NCBI RefSeq assembly: GCF_036226665.1
Contig: NZ_CP109007.1
Span: forward strand, 4,380,501-4,444,500
From: Streptomyces sp. NBC_00691
Lineage (GTDB): Bacteria; Actinomycetota; Actinomycetes; Streptomycetales; Streptomycetaceae
DNA: 64,000 nucleotides
Direction: 5' to 3'
Notes under the pieces: model-generated
Seen by the model: the letters and a program-made list of their open reading frames with translations, nothing else
The model's database searches: none
Told to the model about the DNA's origin: nothing
Position numbers and translations under genes: made by a program
Part shown: in pieces, positions 1 to 9,244 of the stretch
Position numbering within the stretch: the stretch's first letter is position 1
How the letters are laid out: every line of letters begins with the position of its first letter

Positions 1-422
1 TCTGCGTCGGCCGGTCCGGAGGCCGTGGCGGAGGCGTACGAGCTGCGCCGCAGCAGTGCCCTGATCCGGGCGAACAGCTCGTCCAGCTCGAACGGCTTCA
101 CGAGGTAGTCGTCGGCGCCCGCGTCGAGCCCGGTGACCCGGTCGCCGACGGTGTCGCGCGCGGTGAGCATCAGGATCGGCACGGTCGAGCCGGACGCCCT
201 GATCCGGCGGGCCGCCGTCAGCCCGTCCATACGGGGCATCTGGACGTCGAGGACGACGAGATCGGGGGCGTACGACTCCATCCGGGAGAGCGCGTCGAGT
301 CCGTCCACGGCGTCCTGCGTCCCGTACCCCTCGAAGGCGAGGCTGCGGCGCAGGGCCTCCCGTACGGCGGGCTCGTCGTCGACGATGAGGATGCGTTCGG
401 GCTCGTGTCGCAGGGCGGTCAT
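1..422 (-). CDS. OmpR-family response regulator (3' end outside window)
   Basis: Two-component response regulator; only the first ~140 residues are inside the window. They form a complete receiver domain: acidic pair in ILIVDDEP after strand 1, phospho-acceptor Asp in VVLDVQMP, Thr in MLTARD and Lys in DDYLVKPF. The C-terminal winged-helix domain expected of the family lies beyond base 1. The ATG at 422 follows the protease gene by 32 bp on the same strand, so the two are probably cotranscribed. A regulator beside an HtrA-like protease recalls mycobacterial MprA-PepD and suggests envelope-stress control; that is inference. A partner histidine kinase would be expected just outside the window. 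Confidence 0.9.
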   Translation of the reverse strand, partial: MTALRHEPERILIVDDEPAVREALRRSLAFEGYGTQDAVDGLDALSRMESYAPDLVVLDVQMPRMDGLTAARRIRASGSTVPILMLTARDTVGDRVTGLDAGADDYLVKPFELDELFARIRALLRRSSYASATASGPADA

Positions 423-454
423 GGGCTCAGCGTCGCACGCCGCCCCGTCGCCGG

Positions 455-1642
455 TCAGCTGCCGCCGCCCGCGCGCAGGCCGTCCAGGTCGGCCTTCACG
501 GTGTCGACCGGGATGGCGAATCCGAGACCGACGCTGCCGGCCGTCGAACCATTCGAAGAGCTGGGCGAATACATGGCCGAATTGATCCCGATGATCTCGC
601 CGTTCATATTGATCAACGCGCCGCCGGAATTCCCCGGATTGAGCGAGGCGTCGGTCTGCAGCGCCTTGTACGTGGTCTTCGACGAACCGGTGTCGCCGTT
701 GAACTGCTGTCCGCCGAACTCGAACGGCCAGCCCTGCCGCGGGTCGTACTGCTGCTGCCCCTGCTGCTGGTCCCGGCCGGAGCCGTCGTCGTCCTTGGCG
801 ACGGTCACGTCCCGGTCGAGGGCGGAGACGATGCCGCTGGTGACGGTCCCGGTCAGGCCCTCGGGGGAGCCGATCGCGACGACCTGGTCGCCGACCCGCA
901 CCTTGGACGAGTCGCCGAGGGTGGCGGTCTTGAGGCCGGAGGCGCCCTGGAGCTTGATGAGGGCGAGGTCCTTGTCGGGGTCGGTGCCGACGACCGCGGC
1001 CCGGTAGGACTTGCCGTTGCTGAGCTGCACGGTGATCTCGGACGCGCCGGAGACGACGTGGTTGTTGGTGACGATCTCGCCGTCGGAGGTGATGATCACG
1101 CCCGAGCCGGTGGACTTGCCGGAGGTGGAGCTCGCGGAGATCTCGACGATCGAGGGGGAGACGGCCGCGGCGACGCCGGCGACCGTGCCGGTGTCGCCGG
1201 CGGAGACGTTGGTGCCGTTCACGTGCGAGGCGGCGGCGACGGGGGTGTCCTCGGTGGCCTGCTGGATCAGTGTCGCCGTACCGCCGCCGATCGCGGCGGC
1301 CGTGATGGCCACGGCGGCCATGAGGCCGACCCCGCGCTTGGCGCGGCGCCGGGAGCCGGGGCCTCCGGCGGGGGCGCCGGCCGGGGCGCCCGTGGCCGCG
1401 GCCGGCGGAACGGGCGGACCCGACGGCGGTACGTGCCCACCGGACGGCCACACGGTGGTGCCGGGCTCGGTGACGATCGGCGCGGTGGCGTGCTCCCACG
1501 TCGCGTGGGGCGGGTCGGTGACGATCGGCTGGGTGGCGGTCTGCTCGGCACCCGCCGGCGGCTGCGCCGGGGCGTAGGGCGGCCTCGGCGGGTGCGGCGG
1601 GTAGGGGGGCTGCTGCGGCTGCTGCTCCTGGAAGTCCGTCAT
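455..1642 (-). CDS. Membrane-anchored trypsin-like (HtrA/DegP-type) serine protease
   Basis: S1C-family serine protease, about 395 aa. A Pro/Gln-rich cytoplasmic tail of ~100 residues is followed by one membrane segment (~104-127, [18 protein letters not shown]), then an extracytoplasmic protease domain. The triad is visible: His in VTNNHVV, Asp in [11 protein letters not shown] and Ser in NPGNSGGAL. The domain contains a Gln-rich insertion before the catalytic Ser. The protein ends shortly after the protease domain, so no PDZ domain is present, unlike classical DegP. I chose the ATG at 1642; an in-frame ATG at 1666 is possible. Probable role: degrading misfolded secreted proteins under the control of the adjacent response regulator (inferred). 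Confidence 0.9.
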   Translation of the reverse strand: MTDFQEQQPQQPPYPPHPPRPPYAPAQPPAGAEQTATQPIVTDPPHATWEHATAPIVTEPGTTVWPSGGHVPPSGPPVPPAAATGAPAGAPAGGPGSRRRAKRGVGLMAAVAITAAAIGGGTATLIQQATEDTPVAAASHVNGTNVSAGDTGTVAGVAAAVSPSIVEISASSTSGKSTGSGVIITSDGEIVTNNHVVSGASEITVQLSNGKSYRAAVVGTDPDKDLALIKLQGASGLKTATLGDSSKVRVGDQVVAIGSPEGLTGTVTSGIVSALDRDVTVAKDDDGSGRDQQQGQQQYDPRQGWPFEFGGQQFNGDTGSSKTTYKALQTDASLNPGNSGGALINMNGEIIGINSAMYSPSSSNGSTAGSVGLGFAIPVDTVKADLDGLRAGGGS

Positions 1643-1852
1643 GGTCCGACTCTCGGGGCCGTTCATGAGAGCTGTCTGAGGACCGGCTGAGAAGCCCGAC
1701 AGAAGCCTGTATGCCCGATATAAGGACCCGGGGGAGGGGCCTGCCGCGGGGATCGTCCAGCGTGCGGCCCGGAGTGGTTCCGGCGGCGCGGGCCGGCCGG
1801 AACGGGAAGGGGAAGCCGAACGGCGGCTTCTGACGCCCGCCACCCCACGCGA

Positions 1853-1894
1853 AGAGCCCGTACGGAGGCGGCGGACGCCGACCGTACGGGCTCT
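1853..1894 (-). terminator. Hairpin terminator downstream of the LacI gene
   Basis: A perfect 13-bp inverted repeat (1853-1865 with 1882-1894, arms AGAGCCCGTACGG) with a 16-nt loop, placed just after the LacI-family gene and before the protease gene on the minus strand. There is no T-run, as is usual in Streptomyces. Confidence 0.75.
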
Positions 1895-1922
1895 GTCGTG
1901 AAGCGGGACGGGCCCGCCCGGC

Positions 1923-2951
1923 TCAGCCGCCGTCGCAGCCGCAGGAGCGGCGGACGACCAGCGACGACGGGAACACCTTCACCCGCTCGCGGCGCGAGCC
2001 CGCCACACGGAGCGAGTCGTCCAGGACCAGGTCCACGGCCGCGCGTGCCATGGCCGGCCGGTCCGAGGCGACCGTGGTCAGCGGCGGGTCGGTGAGCCCC
2101 GCCTCCTTCACGTCGTCGAAGCCCGCGACGCCCAGCTCGGAAGGCACCTCGATGCGCAGCTCGCGCGCCGCCCGCAGCACGCCGAAGGCCTGGTCGTCGG
2201 TGGAGCAGAAGATGGCCGGCGGCCTGTCCGGGCCGGCGAGCAGCTTGAGGGCCACCTGGTAGGCGTCGTAGCGGTTGTACGGGGCCTGGAAGAGCCGGCC
2301 CTCGATCGAGAGGCCCGATTCCAGCATGGCCCGCCGCCAGCCCTCCTCGTGGTCGGCGACCGGGTCGCCGACGGCCGGGGTGTTCGGGATGCCGCCCATG
2401 CAGGCCACGTACGGGTAGCCGTGGTCCAGGAGGTGCTGGGTGGCGAGCTGGGCGCCGATGATGTCGTCGGTGACGACGGCGACGTCGTCGAGGGCCTCGG
2501 GCCGCTCGTGCAGCAGCACGACGCGCGCGTCCCAGGCCTCGACCTCGCTCGCGGCCCGCTCGCTCATGCCCTGGCTGACCAGGATCAGTCCGGAGACCCG
2601 CATGCCGAGGAAGGCCCGCAGATAGTGGACCTCGCGCTCGTCGCGGTAGTCGGAGTTGCCGACCAGCACCATCTTCCCGCGCTCGGCGGCGGCCTGCTCC
2701 ACCGCGTGCGCCAGCTCCGCGAAGAACGGCTGCCGCGCGTCCGGCACGATCATGCCTATGAGATCCGTGCGCCGGGACGCCATCGCCTGGGCGACCCGGT
2801 CGGGGCGGTAGCCCAGCTCCTTGATCGCGGCGAGGACACGCTCGCGCGTGGCCGGGGCGACCGGCCGGGGTCCGTTGTTGATGACGTAGCTCACGACCGC
2901 GGTCGAGGTACCTGCCAGTCGAGCTACGTCATCCCGCGTCACCTTGGCCAC
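1923..2951 (-). CDS. LacI-family transcriptional regulator
   Basis: A 342-aa LacI/GalR repressor. The N-terminal helix-turn-helix ([19 protein letters not shown], ~4-25) and hinge region ([14 protein letters not shown]) are followed by a periplasmic-binding-protein-like effector domain (~60-335). The C-terminus carries a Cys pair (SCGCDGG). The effector is likely a sugar or nucleoside but cannot be read from sequence. It is a single gene with its own terminator, next to glnR on the same strand with only 24 bp between the genes, so readthrough from glnR is possible. Confidence 0.9.
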   Translation of the reverse strand: MAKVTRDDVARLAGTSTAVVSYVINNGPRPVAPATRERVLAAIKELGYRPDRVAQAMASRRTDLIGMIVPDARQPFFAELAHAVEQAAAERGKMVLVGNSDYRDEREVHYLRAFLGMRVSGLILVSQGMSERAASEVEAWDARVVLLHERPEALDDVAVVTDDIIGAQLATQHLLDHGYPYVACMGGIPNTPAVGDPVADHEEGWRRAMLESGLSIEGRLFQAPYNRYDAYQVALKLLAGPDRPPAIFCSTDDQAFGVLRAARELRIEVPSELGVAGFDDVKEAGLTDPPLTTVASDRPAMARAAVDLVLDDSLRVAGSRRERVKVFPSSLVVRRSCGCDGG

Positions 2952-2975
2952 GCGCGGCAGTCTACGCGGGGTGAC

Positions 2976-3806
2976 CTACCTACCGGCAGGTCGCACTGTG
3001 GCATCTGCCACGTTCCTGTCCGCCAGGGGGGTGATGTCCCCCGTGGCGTCCTTGACGCGGGCGGCCGCACGCGCCTCTTCCTGCGCACGGGCCTCATCGG
3101 CCTTGGCGCGCGCCTCCTCCGCCGCCCGCTCGACCTTCTCGGGGGTGACGAAGCGGTAGCCGACGTTGCGCACGGTGCCGATGAGCGACTCGTGCTCGGG
3201 GCCGAGCTTGGCCCGCAGCCTCCGTACGTGGACGTCGACCGTTCGGGTGCCGCCGAAGTAGTCGTACCCCCACACCTCCTGCAGGAGCTGCGCGCGGGTG
3301 AAGACCCGGCCCGGATGCTGGGCCAGGTACTTGAGGAGCTCGAACTCCTTGAAGGTCAGGTCCAGGACCCGGCCCTTGAGCTTCGCGCTGTACGTCGCCT
3401 CGTCGACCGACAGGTCGCCGTTGCGGATCTCCATGGGGGAGTCGTCCGCGACGATCTGCTGGCGGCCCATCGCGAGCCGCAGCCGCGCCTCGACCTCGGC
3501 GGGTCCCGCCGTGTCGAGGAGGACGTCGTCGATGCCCCAGTCGGCGGTGACGGCCGCGAGACCGCCCTCGGTGACGACGAGGATGAGCGGACAGCCGGGC
3601 CCCGTGGAGCGGAGCAGCTGGCAGAGCGACCGGACCTGTGGGAGGTCGCGCCGCCCGTCGACGAGGATCACGTCCGCGCCGGGGGTGTCCACGAGGGCGG
3701 GGCCCTCGGCCGGGGCGACCCGGACGTTGTGCAGGAGCAGGCCGAGGGCGGGCAGCACCTCGGTGGAAGGCTGGAGAGCGTTGGTCAGGAGCAGCAAGGC
3801 GCTCAT
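2976..3806 (-). CDS. glnR: GlnR, global nitrogen-metabolism regulator
   Basis: Orphan OmpR-type regulator of nitrogen assimilation (glnA, amt, nir and ure genes in actinomycetes). The 276-aa product starting [12 protein letters not shown] has an atypical receiver: strand 1 is not followed by the usual acidic pair, while Asp50 in ILVDGRRD, which supports dimerisation in this family, is present. A full winged-helix domain ([14 protein letters not shown] through VRRLRAKLG and GYRFV) follows. A charged Ala/Glu/Arg C-terminal tail of ~60 residues may be helical. No histidine kinase is adjacent, as expected for GlnR. The ATG at 3806 was preferred over the upstream frame extension because the family begins here. 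Divergent from the alpha/beta hydrolase. Confidence 0.93.
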   Translation of the reverse strand: MSALLLLTNALQPSTEVLPALGLLLHNVRVAPAEGPALVDTPGADVILVDGRRDLPQVRSLCQLLRSTGPGCPLILVVTEGGLAAVTADWGIDDVLLDTAGPAEVEARLRLAMGRQQIVADDSPMEIRNGDLSVDEATYSAKLKGRVLDLTFKEFELLKYLAQHPGRVFTRAQLLQEVWGYDYFGGTRTVDVHVRRLRAKLGPEHESLIGTVRNVGYRFVTPEKVERAAEEARAKADEARAQEEARAAARVKDATGDITPLADRNVADATVRPAGR

Positions 3807-4032
3807 CGCGCACCACCTGCCGTCCCTGCCGTCGGTCGGTCGTGCTTCGGTCGCTCGCTCATAACGTCGGTTCCTCCTCGGTCCCTGCGAGGACGTGCAC
3901 TGCTTCGTACGGATCACTGCGGGCTCCCGCGCCCCGAGAGCTTTTGTTCATCCGTCCGTAACAACGGTCGGAAAACGCAAAAGGACCCGGGGGCTGCGTC
4001 GCCCGGATCCTCTGCCAAGGAGAATAGCCCAC

Positions 4033-4839
4033 ATGAGTTCAGAGGGAGAGGGCGGATTTCATATGGCGGATGTCTCCCTGATCACTCCCGGCTCCCGTCG
4101 GGCAATGTTGCGTACGGATGACGATGTCCGGATCGAGGCGGTTTACGAACCCTCTTCGGTCAGTGTCACCGATACGGCGGTCGTCGTCGCGCACGGGTTC
4201 ACCGGGTCGGCCGACCGCCCCGCCGTCCGCCGCGCCGCACGGGTGTTCGGCGAGCGGGGCGCGGCCGTGATCACCTTCTCCTTCCGGGGGCACGGCGCCT
4301 CCGGCGGCCTCTCCACCCTCGGTGACAGGGAGGTCCTCGATCTGGCCGCCGCCGTCCGCTGGGCACGTGAGTTCGGCCACGCGCGCGTGGCGACGGTCGG
4401 CTTCTCCATGGGCGGCTCCGTGGTCCTGCGCCACGCGGCCCTCGCCCGGGAGACGGACGGACGCGCCGACGCGGTGGCCGCCGTCTCCGCGCCCGCCCGC
4501 TGGTACTACCGGGGGACGGCGCCGATGCGCCGCGTCCACTGGGTGGTCACCCGGCCCGCGGGCCGCCTCGTCGGGCGGTACGGGTTCCGCACCCGGATCG
4601 ACCGGCGCGCCTGGGACCCCGTACCCCTCTCTCCCGTGGAGGCGGTGCCGCTGATCGCACCGACCCCCCTGCTGATCGTGCACGGCGACCGGGACGCGTA
4701 CTTCCCGCTCGACCACCCCCGGATGCTCGCCGGGGCGGGCGAGGCGGAACTGTGGCTGGAACGGGGGATGGGCCACGCCGAGAACGCGGCGGACGAGGAG
4801 CTGCTCGCCCGGCTCGGGGACTGGCTCACACGCGCATAG
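4033..4839 (+). CDS. Alpha/beta hydrolase
   Basis: Alpha/beta-hydrolase-fold protein of ~268 aa. The oxyanion segment HGFTGSADRP, the nucleophile elbow GFSMGGS (Ser), the late Asp in HGDRDAYFP and the His in GMGHAEN make up a complete triad. The substrate is unknown; the fold suggests a small ester or acyl compound. The ATG at 4033 has AAGGAG 10 nt upstream; a second in-frame ATG at 4063 has GGGAGAGGG upstream and could be used instead. It lies divergent from glnR and upstream of the MoaD-like gene. Confidence 0.85.
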   Translation: MSSEGEGGFHMADVSLITPGSRRAMLRTDDDVRIEAVYEPSSVSVTDTAVVVAHGFTGSADRPAVRRAARVFGERGAAVITFSFRGHGASGGLSTLGDREVLDLAAAVRWAREFGHARVATVGFSMGGSVVLRHAALARETDGRADAVAAVSAPARWYYRGTAPMRRVHWVVTRPAGRLVGRYGFRTRIDRRAWDPVPLSPVEAVPLIAPTPLLIVHGDRDAYFPLDHPRMLAGAGEAELWLERGMGHAENAADEELLARLGDWLTRA

Positions 4840-4884
4840 CCCATCATGGGGGGCGGCGCGCACACGAACGAAGGGAGCGCCGCT

Positions 4885-5139
4885 ATGGCAGCGGGAACCA
4901 TCCGCTACTGGGCCGCGGCCAAGGCCGCCGCCGGTGTCGCGGAGGAGCCGTACACCGCCGAGCACCTCGCCGAGGCCCTCGACGCGGCCCGCGCGAAGCA
5001 CCCGGGCGAGCTCGTCCAGGTCCTCAAGCGGTGCTCGTTCCTGGTCGACGGCGACCCCGTCGGGACCCGGAGCCATGAGACGGTACGGCTTGCCGAGGGC
5101 GGCACGGTCGAGGTGCTCCCCCCGTTCGCAGGAGGGTGA
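4885..5139 (+). CDS. MoaD/ThiS-family sulfur-carrier protein
   Basis: An 84-aa beta-grasp ubiquitin-like protein ending in the diagnostic Gly-Gly (PPFAGG), the site of thiocarboxylation in MoaD and ThiS. It starts at the ATG at 4885, with GAAGGGAG upstream. The C-terminal pattern VEVLPPFAGG favours a MoaD-type role in molybdopterin synthesis, but no other moa gene is nearby, so the sulfur acceptor pathway is uncertain. The stop codon overlaps the GGAGGG ribosome binding site of the next gene, implying an operon. Confidence 0.85.
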   Translation: MAAGTIRYWAAAKAAAGVAEEPYTAEHLAEALDAARAKHPGELVQVLKRCSFLVDGDPVGTRSHETVRLAEGGTVEVLPPFAGG

Positions 5140-5149
5140 ACCCCAGCAC

Positions 5150-6379
5150 ATGAGCAACGACCAGTACTACGGCGGTCAGCAGTACGACCCGTACGCGAAC
5201 GGGCACGCGAACGGGACCGGGAACGGGCACCAGGAGCAGCAGGGCCCCGACGTCACGCAGACGTGGGAGGGCCAGACCTGGGACACCCAGTTCCAGCCGG
5301 CCGTCACGTACGAGCAGGTCCAGGCCGACCGGGCGCGGGCCGCGCAGGCCCCCCAGTCCCAGCAGGCCTACCAGCAGCACCCCCACCAGCCCCAGCAGCA
5401 GCCGTACGAGACGTACGCGCCGGGTCAGGCCTCGTACGAGTCGTACGGGACGCCCGCCGCCTCCTACACGGAGCCGCAGCAGCAGCCTCAGTACCAGGCG
5501 CAGCCCCAGCCGGTGGCGGCTCCCGCTCCCGCCCCCGTCGTGGAGCCCGCTCCGGCGCCGCCCGCGGCCTCCGGTGAGGCGGGTCCCGGCTGGTCCTCGC
5601 CGACCACCTCCGGGAACACCCGCGTCACCGACGCCCAGCGCGCCCGCGCCGAGGGCCGCTCGCCGATCATCGCGCCGGGGATGCAGCCCGCCGCGCTGAC
5701 CGCCGTCCTCGGACTGCTGCTCGCGGGTGGCGCCGCCCTCGGCACGTACGGACTCCTCGTCCCGCTCGTGCTGCTCCAGGGCCTCACCGCCGCCGGCTGG
5801 TTCCGGCTCAACGGCATGTGGCCCGCCCGTCAGGGCATCGCCCTCGCCTTCGCCGGCGGCCTGGCCGCCGACGCCGTCCTGCTCGTCACCGGCCGGGAGA
5901 ACGCGGCCGCCGCGATCTTCGGCACGCTCGGCGTCTGGGTGCTGCTCTGCCTGGTCCTCCAGCTGCGCAGCCACGCCGACCCGGACGAGCGCATGTACGG
6001 CCTGATGGCCACCATCGCCTCGGCCGCCCTCGCCGTCGTCGCCACCGGACACCTGGGCGCCGACCCGGACGCGGTCGTCGTCGGCGGGGCCGCGGTCGCC
6101 GCGGCCGTCCTCGCCCGGGCGCTCCCGCTGCCCGGACCCGTCTCCCTGGTCGCCGGGCTGCTGGCGTCGGCGGGCGCGGGGATCGCCGCCGGCGGTCTCA
6201 CCGGCCTGGGTTCCTCCGGTGCGCTGCTCGGCCTCGGGGCCGGGGCCTGCGCGCTGGTCGGCCTGCGGGTGGCGAGCTACGACTACCCGTCCCGTTTCGT
6301 GCACATGACGGCCGGTGTGGCGCTGCCGCTGACGGCCGCCGCACCCGCCGTCTACCTGCTGGGCCGGGTCCTGGCCTGA
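5150..6379 (+). CDS. Polytopic membrane protein with Gln/Tyr/Pro-rich N-terminus
   Basis: About 409 aa of unknown function. Residues ~1-170 are low complexity, rich in Gln, Tyr, Pro and Ala (QQYDPYAN, QQPYETYAPG), and probably cytoplasmic and disordered. From ~180 onward there are about eight hydrophobic segments rich in Ala, Gly, Leu and Val, so the second half is an integral membrane domain. The start is the ATG at 5150, 11 nt after the MoaD-like stop, served by GGAGGG. A perfect hairpin terminator follows at 6429-6468. I do not recognise a named family. Confidence 0.8.
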   Translation: MSNDQYYGGQQYDPYANGHANGTGNGHQEQQGPDVTQTWEGQTWDTQFQPAVTYEQVQADRARAAQAPQSQQAYQQHPHQPQQQPYETYAPGQASYESYGTPAASYTEPQQQPQYQAQPQPVAAPAPAPVVEPAPAPPAASGEAGPGWSSPTTSGNTRVTDAQRARAEGRSPIIAPGMQPAALTAVLGLLLAGGAALGTYGLLVPLVLLQGLTAAGWFRLNGMWPARQGIALAFAGGLAADAVLLVTGRENAAAAIFGTLGVWVLLCLVLQLRSHADPDERMYGLMATIASAALAVVATGHLGADPDAVVVGGAAVAAAVLARALPLPGPVSLVAGLLASAGAGIAAGGLTGLGSSGALLGLGAGACALVGLRVASYDYPSRFVHMTAGVALPLTAAAPAVYLLGRVLA

Positions 6380-6428
6380 CCCCCCGGGTCCTGTCGTCGG
6401 GACCTCGCGGAACCCGCGGGGGAACCAA

Positions 6429-6468
6429 CCGGCCCCCCGACGCGTCGATCTTCGTGTCGGGGGGCCGG
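6429..6468 (+). terminator. Perfect 13-bp hairpin terminator
   Basis: Arms CCGGCCCCCCGAC (6429-6441) and its exact complement (6456-6468) with a 14-nt loop, between the membrane-protein gene and the DUF2993 gene. Confidence 0.8.
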
Positions 6469-6503
6469 AACACATCCATTTCCAGTGGGGGGACGCACAG
6501 CCC

Positions 6504-7190
6504 ATGCGAGCACTGCGGATTCTGTTGATCGTGGCCGTCGTGCTGGGCGGGGTCCTGGTGGGGATCGACCGGCTGGCCGTGGCGTACGCCGAGGACGAGG
6601 CGGCGGGCCGGGTGAAGCTGGCCTCCGTCGACAGCGACGCGATAGAGGTCGACATCAAGGGCTTCCCGTTCCTGACCCAGGTCGCCGGCAAGCACTTCGA
6701 CGAGGTCGACGTGAAGGCGACCGGCGTCCGGGCGCAGGCCGGCAGCAAGCGCATCCGCGTCGGCGAGCTGACCGTGGCGCTGCGGGACGTGACCGTGACC
6801 GGCGACTGGGCGGGCGCGAAGGCGGGTTCCGCGAGCGGCACCGCCCTGATCTCGTACGCGGACCTCACGGCCGCCTCCGACCAGGAGGCCACCGTCGCCT
6901 ACGGCGGCAACGGCAAGGTGAAGGTGACCGGCGGTGTGAAGGTGATGGGCCGCACCCTGACCCGTACGGTCGTCTCGACGGTGACCGTGGTGAACGGCGA
7001 CACGATCCGGGTCCGTGCCGACGAGGTGCCCGGTGAGGGCATCCCGGGCATCGAGGACCTGGTCCGCGCCCGGACCGACTTCGAGCGGCCGATCGGCGTG
7101 ATCGCCGGGATGAAGGTGGAGAAGGTCGAGCCGAGGCCGGACGGTCTGGCCGTCACCGTGGCCGGCAAGGACGTCGTCCTGGCGGGCTGA
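6504..7190 (+). CDS. DUF2993 (LmeA-like) phospholipid-binding protein
   Basis: A 228-aa envelope protein. It has an N-terminal signal anchor (MRALRILLIVAVVLGGVLVG), then a domain matching DUF2993, the family of mycobacterial LmeA: IEVDIKGFPFLTQVAGKHFDEV near residues 48-70 is the typical signature. Family members bind phospholipids and support mannan or lipomannan maturation in mycobacteria; the role in Streptomyces is not established. Preceded and followed by terminators, so it is probably monocistronic. Confidence 0.8.
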   Translation: MRALRILLIVAVVLGGVLVGIDRLAVAYAEDEAAGRVKLASVDSDAIEVDIKGFPFLTQVAGKHFDEVDVKATGVRAQAGSKRIRVGELTVALRDVTVTGDWAGAKAGSASGTALISYADLTAASDQEATVAYGGNGKVKVTGGVKVMGRTLTRTVVSTVTVVNGDTIRVRADEVPGEGIPGIEDLVRARTDFERPIGVIAGMKVEKVEPRPDGLAVTVAGKDVVLAG

Positions 7191-7277
7191 CGGCCCCGTG
7201 GAGCCCTCCGGGCGGCCCCCGGCGTGTACCCGTTGGTCACATGCTGAGACACCGCTGTCCGACCAGCAGAATCAGAA

Positions 7278-7305
7278 CCGGACGCCTCGGTACGGAGGCG
7301 TCCGG
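7278..7305 (+). terminator. Hairpin terminator after the DUF2993 gene
   Basis: Perfect 11-bp arms CCGGACGCCTC (7278-7288) and complement (7295-7305), loop of 6, followed by AGCTGTTT. Confidence 0.7.
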
Positions 7306-7370
7306 AGCTGTTTCGCAGGGTGATCGCGTCTCGCATCTCGGACGATCGCGTCTCAAAATACGACACGCCG

Positions 7371-7400
7371 GTGACACGGCCGCCTGTCCGTCCCTACGAT
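7371..7400 (+). promoter_or_regulatory. Promoter of the sulfur leader/sulfurtransferase transcript (leaderless)
   Basis: GTGACA (7371-7376) as -35 and TACGAT (7395-7400) as -10, separated by 18 nt. The ATG of the leader peptide lies only 6 nt beyond the -10, so transcription would start at or very near that ATG, giving a leaderless mRNA. Confidence 0.6.
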
Positions 7401-7406
7401 CGAGGC

Positions 7407-7487
7407 ATGAAGCGACAGGCGGATCTCACGAAGCGGCGGGCAGTAGACCTGTGCCGCGTCGCCGCCATGCTCTGTCGCTCCGTCTGA
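7407..7487 (+). CDS. Cys-containing leader peptide of the sulfur operon
   Basis: A 26-codon ORF that begins MKRQADLTKRRAVDL and ends with two Cys codons near the 3' end (LCRVAA, MLCRSV). Short leaders of this type occur upstream of sulfur-metabolism genes in actinobacteria and are thought to sense cysteine-tRNA charging. It begins 6 nt after a -10 element and has no separate ribosome binding site, so it is probably translated leaderless. A ~200-nt untranslated stretch separates it from the sulfurtransferase start at 7692. Identification rests on the pattern and position; regulation is inferred. Confidence 0.75.
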   Translation: MKRQADLTKRRAVDLCRVAAMLCRSV

Positions 7488-7691
7488 GCGGGACTCACCA
7501 CTCCCGTATTCCTCAGGCCCTCCGACCGCGGTCGGGGCCGCCCCGTGTAGCCGTACGCACGTCCGTCACGCACGTCCGCTTGCCCGACACGTCCCTGACA
7601 CGTCACCCGACGAGCCGCCCGCGACGAGGCGTACCGCACCACATCGCACACCCGCACCACACCGCCGCACACTGCCCCGGAGGAGAACAGC

Positions 7692-8537
7692 ATGGCTCGC
7701 AGCGACGTCCTGGTCGACGCGGACTGGGTCGAGGCCAACCTCGACAACCCGCAGGTCGCCCTCGTCGAGGTCGACGAGGACACCTCGGCCTACGAGAAGA
7801 ACCACATCCGCAACGCCATCCGTATCGACTGGACCCAGGACCTGCAGGACCCGGTCCGCCGCGACTTCATCGACCAGGAGGGCTTCGAGAAGCTCCTGTC
7901 GGCGAAGGGCATCGCGAACGACACCACGGTCGTCCTCTACGGCGGCAACAACAACTGGTTCGCCTCCTACGCCTACTGGTACTTCAAGCTCTACGGCCAC
8001 CAGGACGTGAAGCTCCTCGACGGCGGCCGCAAGAAGTGGGAGCTCGACTCCCGCGACCTGGTCGACGGCTCCGAGATCCCGGCCCGCCCGGCCACCGAGT
8101 ACAAGGCCAAGGCCCAGGACTCCTCGATCCGCGCCTTCCGCGACGACGTCGTGGCCGCGATCGGCGCCCAGAACCTGGTCGACGTCCGCTCGCCCGACGA
8201 GTTCTCCGGCAAGCTGCTCGCCCCGGCGCACCTCCCGCAGGAGCAGTCGCAGCGCCCCGGCCACGTGCCGAGCGCCCGCAACATCCCGTGGTCGAAGAAC
8301 GCCAACGACGACGGCACGTTCAAGTCGGACGACGAGCTCAAGGCCCTCTACGAGGACGAGCAGGTCGATCTGGCGAAGGACACCATCGCCTACTGCCGCA
8401 TCGGTGAGCGCTCCGCACTGACCTGGTTCGTGCTGCACGAGCTGCTCGAGGTCTCGAACGTCAAGAACTACGACGGCTCGTGGACCGAGTACGGCTCCCT
8501 CGTCGGCGTGCCGATCGAGCTCGGCGCCAACAAGTAA
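7692..8537 (+). CDS. Thiosulfate/3-mercaptopyruvate sulfurtransferase (tandem rhodanese)
   Basis: A 281-aa two-domain rhodanese that moves sulfane sulfur from thiosulfate (or mercaptopyruvate) to thiol acceptors. Domain 1 (~5-125) lacks the catalytic Cys; domain 2 (~150-278) has it in the loop CRIGERS. Conserved signatures HIRNAIRIDW and GHVPSARNIPW mark each repeat. In actinomycetes this gene is called sseA or cysA-type. GGAGGAGAACAGC precedes the ATG. It forms an operon with the DUF1416 gene (49-bp gap) behind a Cys-codon leader, which fits control by sulfur status. Confidence 0.92.
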   Translation: MARSDVLVDADWVEANLDNPQVALVEVDEDTSAYEKNHIRNAIRIDWTQDLQDPVRRDFIDQEGFEKLLSAKGIANDTTVVLYGGNNNWFASYAYWYFKLYGHQDVKLLDGGRKKWELDSRDLVDGSEIPARPATEYKAKAQDSSIRAFRDDVVAAIGAQNLVDVRSPDEFSGKLLAPAHLPQEQSQRPGHVPSARNIPWSKNANDDGTFKSDDELKALYEDEQVDLAKDTIAYCRIGERSALTWFVLHELLEVSNVKNYDGSWTEYGSLVGVPIELGANK

Positions 8538-8586
8538 CCCCGGACCCTCCCTCCTCCGGACCCCTCGACCGTAAGGACAGAACGAC

Positions 8587-8874
8587 ATGTGTGGAGCGCA
8601 GCCCGGCGGCCCCGACGCCTCGACGATCAAGCCCGGTGAGACCACCATCCAGGGCTTCGTGACCAAGGACGGCCAGCCCGTCACCGGTTACGTCCGCCTC
8701 CTGGACTCGACCGGCGAGTTCACGGCCGAGGTCCCGACCTCCGCCACCGGCCAGTTCCGTTTCTACGCGGCCGAGGGCACCTGGACCGTCCGTGCCCTGG
8801 TCCCCGGCGGCACCGCCGACCGCCAGGTCGTGGCGCAGCACGGTGGCCTCGCCGAGGTCGCCATCGCGGTCTGA
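8587..8874 (+). CDS. DUF1416 protein (sulfurtransferase partner)
   Basis: A 95-aa cytosolic protein that starts MCGAQPGG and continues with a transthyretin-like beta-sandwich pattern (GFVTKDGQPVTGYVRLLD, GEFTAEVPTSATGQFRFY). DUF1416 genes almost always sit directly behind actinobacterial thiosulfate sulfurtransferase genes, as here. The conserved Cys2 near the N-terminus could receive or donate sulfur; this is inference. A 16-bp perfect hairpin follows. Confidence 0.88.
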   Translation: MCGAQPGGPDASTIKPGETTIQGFVTKDGQPVTGYVRLLDSTGEFTAEVPTSATGQFRFYAAEGTWTVRALVPGGTADRQVVAQHGGLAEVAIAV

Positions 8875-8892
8875 TCCGCGACACCGTACCGG

Positions 8893-8956
8893 CCGAAGGG
8901 CCGTGCCTCCTGGGGGGTTGGACGCCATTTCCAGGACTTGAGGCACGGCCCTTCGG
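8893..8956 (+). terminator. Long hairpin terminator of the sulfur operon
   Basis: Perfect 16-bp arms CCGAAGGGCCGTGCCT (8893-8908) and complement (8941-8956) enclosing a 32-nt loop. Confidence 0.75.
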
Positions 8957-8971
8957 TCGTACCCTGAAGGT

Positions 8972-9235
8972 GTGTACGCACGACGTCGCCACGTCTACTT
9001 CTGGATGATGGGCGCCTGCCTGCTGTTGTTCGTCGGCGCCTGGGCCGTCGTGCGCCTCTTCTCGATGCCGGTGGCGATCGGCATGTGCGTGGTCGCCATG
9101 GTCATCCCGCCGGTCGCCGCGATGGTCGCGAACCGCCGGGGCCCGGAGGACCGCTGGTGGGACGACCCCTCGGGCGACCCGAAGTCGGACGAGTGGTGGG
9201 ACGAGCTGGACGGCAGGAAACGCCGGGAGCCCTGA
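8972..9235 (+). CDS. DUF3099 small membrane protein
   Basis: An 87-aa protein with two closely spaced membrane segments (~8-27 VYFWMMGACLLLFVGAW and ~33-52 PVAIGMCVVAMVIPPVAAM) and a Trp-rich acidic tail (DRWWDDPSGD, DEWWDELDG). The layout matches the actinobacterial DUF3099 family, whose function is unknown. GTG start at 8972, close after the sulfur-operon terminator. Convergent with the DsrE gene. Confidence 0.78.
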   Translation: MYARRRHVYFWMMGACLLLFVGAWAVVRLFSMPVAIGMCVVAMVIPPVAAMVANRRGPEDRWWDDPSGDPKSDEWWDELDGRKRREP

Positions 9236-9244
9236 CAGCAGGCC

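Noticed and set aside
2349-4121. 590-aa plus-strand open frame
   Set aside because: It is antisense to the LacI and glnR genes and has the repetitive Gly/Val/Asp/Glu composition of a GC-rich shadow frame.
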